Origin: HXMU1420-2 sp017643305
GTDB taxonomy: Bacteria; Pseudomonadota; Alphaproteobacteria; Rhodobacterales; Rhodobacteraceae
DNA: 64,000 nt
NCBI GenBank assembly: GCA_965217135.1
Contig: OZ244249.1
Coordinates: 3,472,001 to 3,536,000, forward strand
Reading direction: 5' to 3'
Shown here: positions 62,252-64,000 of the stretch, one piece after another
How the letters are laid out: every line of letters starts with the position of its first letter
Numbering within the stretch: position 1 is the stretch's first letter
Position numbers and translations under genes: made by a program
Notes under the pieces: generated by a model
Database searches by the model: none
Told to the model about the DNA's origin: nothing
The model's input: the letters and a program-made list of their open reading frames with translations, nothing else

Positions 62252-62866
62252 TCAGGACCGACTCGATTTCCGCCACCCCCCGGCCTTCCGGATGGCCGAG
62301 GAGCTCTGTGCCACCATAGGCACATTCACAAAACACCAGGCCGGGGCGCTCGTATGCGCCAGAAAATGGCTGGCCTGCCCGTCAATACGGTACTGACGAT
62401 AGAGTCGTGCCGCAGGCGACATCCGGGCGGAAATCCGGTCTCCGGGCCGGGCCAGCACACCGATGGGAACCGCTTCGAATATACTTTGCCAGCTCCGCCA
62501 GTGATGAAATGACGCGAGATTGTCCGCCCCCATCAGCCAGACGAACCGAACACCCGGATACCGCATGGTCAGCGCCGCAATTGTATCCGCTGTAGCCCGG
62601 GTGCCCAGTCGCGCTTCGATATCCGTAACGCTGACACGCGGGTGATCCATCATCGCCCGGGCCACTGTCAGCCGCTGCACCATCGGTGCGGGTCCTTGCG
62701 TTTTCAATGGGTTGCCCGGGCTGACCAGCCACCAGACGCGGTCCAGCCCAAATAGCTTCAACGCCTCGCGCGTGATGTGGACATGCCCCTCATGCGGCGG
62801 ATCAAACGACCCGCCAAGCAACCCGACGCTCTGTCCAGGGCGCAGATATGGTAACCCATCCGCCAT
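62252..62866 (-). CDS. nadD: Nicotinate-nucleotide adenylyltransferase
   Basis: A 204-aa enzyme that adenylates nicotinate mononucleotide in NAD synthesis. The nucleotidyltransferase motif is GLLGGSFDPPHEGHVHIT (GxFxPxHxGH) and the second motif SSSAIRKAGGW (ISSTxxR-like). The ATG at 62866 follows AAGGGGGC; the earlier ATG at 62884 adds six residues. A 167-bp gap separates it from dacB. Confidence 0.94.
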   Translation of the reverse strand: MADGLPYLRPGQSVGLLGGSFDPPHEGHVHITREALKLFGLDRVWWLVSPGNPLKTQGPAPMVQRLTVARAMMDHPRVSVTDIEARLGTRATADTIAALTMRYPGVRFVWLMGADNLASFHHWRSWQSIFEAVPIGVLARPGDRISARMSPAARLYRQYRIDGQASHFLAHTSAPAWCFVNVPMVAQSSSAIRKAGGWRKSSRS

Positions 62867-62992
62867 GCCCGCCCCCTTGCACATAAACGCGGGCGGAAAT
62901 CAATCTGCGCTTCGTGTTTCACGCCTGTGTTGCCCCGCCCTGCAGCCTTGGCTATCTAACGTCGAAACACGTTACGCCCGAGGACATCCACC

Positions 62993-64000
62993 ATGGCCGC
63001 CTATCAGTACGTCTACCACATGCAAGGGGTCTCCAAGACCTATCCCGGTGGCAAGAAATGCTTCGAAAACATCCACCTCAGCTTCCTGCCGGGCGTGAAG
63101 ATTGGTGTCGTTGGCGTCAACGGCGCCGGTAAATCGACGCTGATGCGGATCATGGCGGGGCTCGACACCGATTTCACGGGCGAGGCCTGGTCGGCCGAAG
63201 GCGCCAAAGTGGGCTACCTGCCGCAGGAACCACAGCTGGATGAAACCCTGAACGTGCGCGAAAACGTCATGCTGGGCGTGGCCGCAAAAAAGGCCAAGCT
63301 GGACCGGTTCAACGAACTGGCCATGAACTATTCCGACGAAACTGCAGACGAAATGGCGCAGCTGCAGGATCAGATTGACGCCGAAAACCTGTGGGATCTC
63401 GACAGCCAGATCGACGTGGCGATGGAGGCCCTGCGCTGCCCGCCGGATGAGGCGGAGGTCAGCACACTCTCGGGCGGGGAACGCCGCCGCGTGGCGCTGT
63501 GCAAGCTGCTGCTCGAAGCGCCCGACATGCTGCTTTTGGACGAACCGACCAACCACCTGGATGCGGAAACCATAGCTTGGCTGCAGCAGCACCTGATCGA
63601 ATACAAGGGCACGATCCTGATTGTCACCCACGACCGCTACTTCCTGGACGACATCACCGGCTGGATCCTCGAACTGGATCGCGGCCGGGGCATTCCGTAC
63701 GAAGGCAACTATTCCAGTTGGCTGGAGCAGAAGGCCAAGCGGCTGGAGCAGGAAGCCCGCGAAGACAAGTCGCGCCAAAAGACGCTGGAACGCGAACTGG
63801 AATGGATGCGGCAAGGCGCCAAGGCCCGGCAGGCGAAATCCAAGGCCCGGATCGCGGCCTACGAGGATCTGGCCAACCAGTCCGAACGCGAAAAGATCAC
63901 CCGCGCGCAGATCGTCATTCCGCGTGGGCCGCGTCTGGGCTCCAAGGTGATCGAGGTGGACGGCCTGGCCAAGCATATGGGCGATAAACAGCTCATCGAG
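62993..64000 (+). CDS. ettA: Energy-dependent translational throttle protein EttA (ABC-F), 3' end outside window
   Basis: The first 336 codons of an ABC-F ATPase that binds the ribosomal E site and links translation to ATP level. Walker A is VGVNGAGKSTLMRI, the signature LSGGERRRVALCKLL, and Walker B MLLLDEPTNHLD. The start AAYQYVYHMQGVSKTYPGGK is typical of EttA, as are the arm insertion after NVMLGVAAKKAK and the Arg/Lys-rich linker. The second cassette continues past the right edge. It diverges from nadD. Confidence 0.94.
   Translation, partial: MAAYQYVYHMQGVSKTYPGGKKCFENIHLSFLPGVKIGVVGVNGAGKSTLMRIMAGLDTDFTGEAWSAEGAKVGYLPQEPQLDETLNVRENVMLGVAAKKAKLDRFNELAMNYSDETADEMAQLQDQIDAENLWDLDSQIDVAMEALRCPPDEAEVSTLSGGERRRVALCKLLLEAPDMLLLDEPTNHLDAETIAWLQQHLIEYKGTILIVTHDRYFLDDITGWILELDRGRGIPYEGNYSSWLEQKAKRLEQEAREDKSRQKTLERELEWMRQGAKARQAKSKARIAAYEDLANQSEREKITRAQIVIPRGPRLGSKVIEVDGLAKHMGDKQLIE

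Overview
The window is typical of an alphaproteobacterium of the Rhodobacteraceae (Roseobacter/Rhodobacter group). The evidence is the fnrL-hemN-ccoNOQPGHI block, the chromosomal string murA-DUF2948-hisD-UPF0262-LMW phosphatase-infA-maf-RNase-yacG, a class I lysyl-tRNA synthetase, and a pair of gene-transfer-agent (GTA) head-spike genes of the Rhodobacter capsulatus Rcc01079/Rcc01080 type.

Layout. (1) 1-9553: microaerobic respiration. The minus-strand ccoNOQP genes encode the cbb3 oxidase and ccoGHI its assembly (ccoI runs off the left edge). fnrL and a divergent hemN follow. Two FNR-type boxes (7380-7393 and 8159-8172) tie the block to oxygen sensing. (2) 9554-10714: a decayed spot with an IS3-type transposase remnant, a perfect 13-bp inverted repeat, a tRNA-like remnant and small unknown ORFs. 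(3) 10715-18929: tRNA-Phe, housekeeping genes and tRNA-Thr, all genes on the minus strand. (4) 19235-36891: an accessory, visibly less GC-rich region with two Rieske oxygenase catabolic loci. The first pairs a one-piece Rieske oxygenase, an 85-aa partner and an amine oxidase with a divergent polyamine-type ABC importer and a TetR repressor, with operator-like palindromes between them. The second is a tightly coupled operon in which the Rieske domain and the mononuclear-iron domain are separate proteins, followed by a glutathione S-transferase homologue, a purine-deaminase-type amidohydrolase and a BMP/nucleoside-type ABC importer. Its architecture parallels the NdmC/NdmD/NdmE caffeine N7-demethylase and is the most interesting system here. 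IS3 debris closes the region. (5) 36892-42485: an FCD-type GntR regulator diverges from an ABC importer operon ending in an Asp/Glu-hydantoin racemase homologue.

(6) 42590-49102: a surface-polysaccharide patch with a GumK-like transferase, a GT4 transferase, a flippase and a UDP-glucuronate epimerase. It is partly decayed: a sulfotransferase frame carries two in-frame stops and an acyltransferase lacks its 5' end. (7) 49427-51051: GTA head-spike base and fibre genes, directly beside the polysaccharide genes. (8) 51061-64000: a crotonase, a sulfatase/phosphonate-monoester-hydrolase homologue, a Tm-1-like protein, a frameshifted beta-helix protein, two small DUF proteins, lysK, a TerB-like protein, a PBP4-type DacB, nadD and the start of ettA.

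Start codons were chosen by family length, ribosome-binding sites and the many 1-8 base gene overlaps. Family names rest on reading the translations. No database search was possible.
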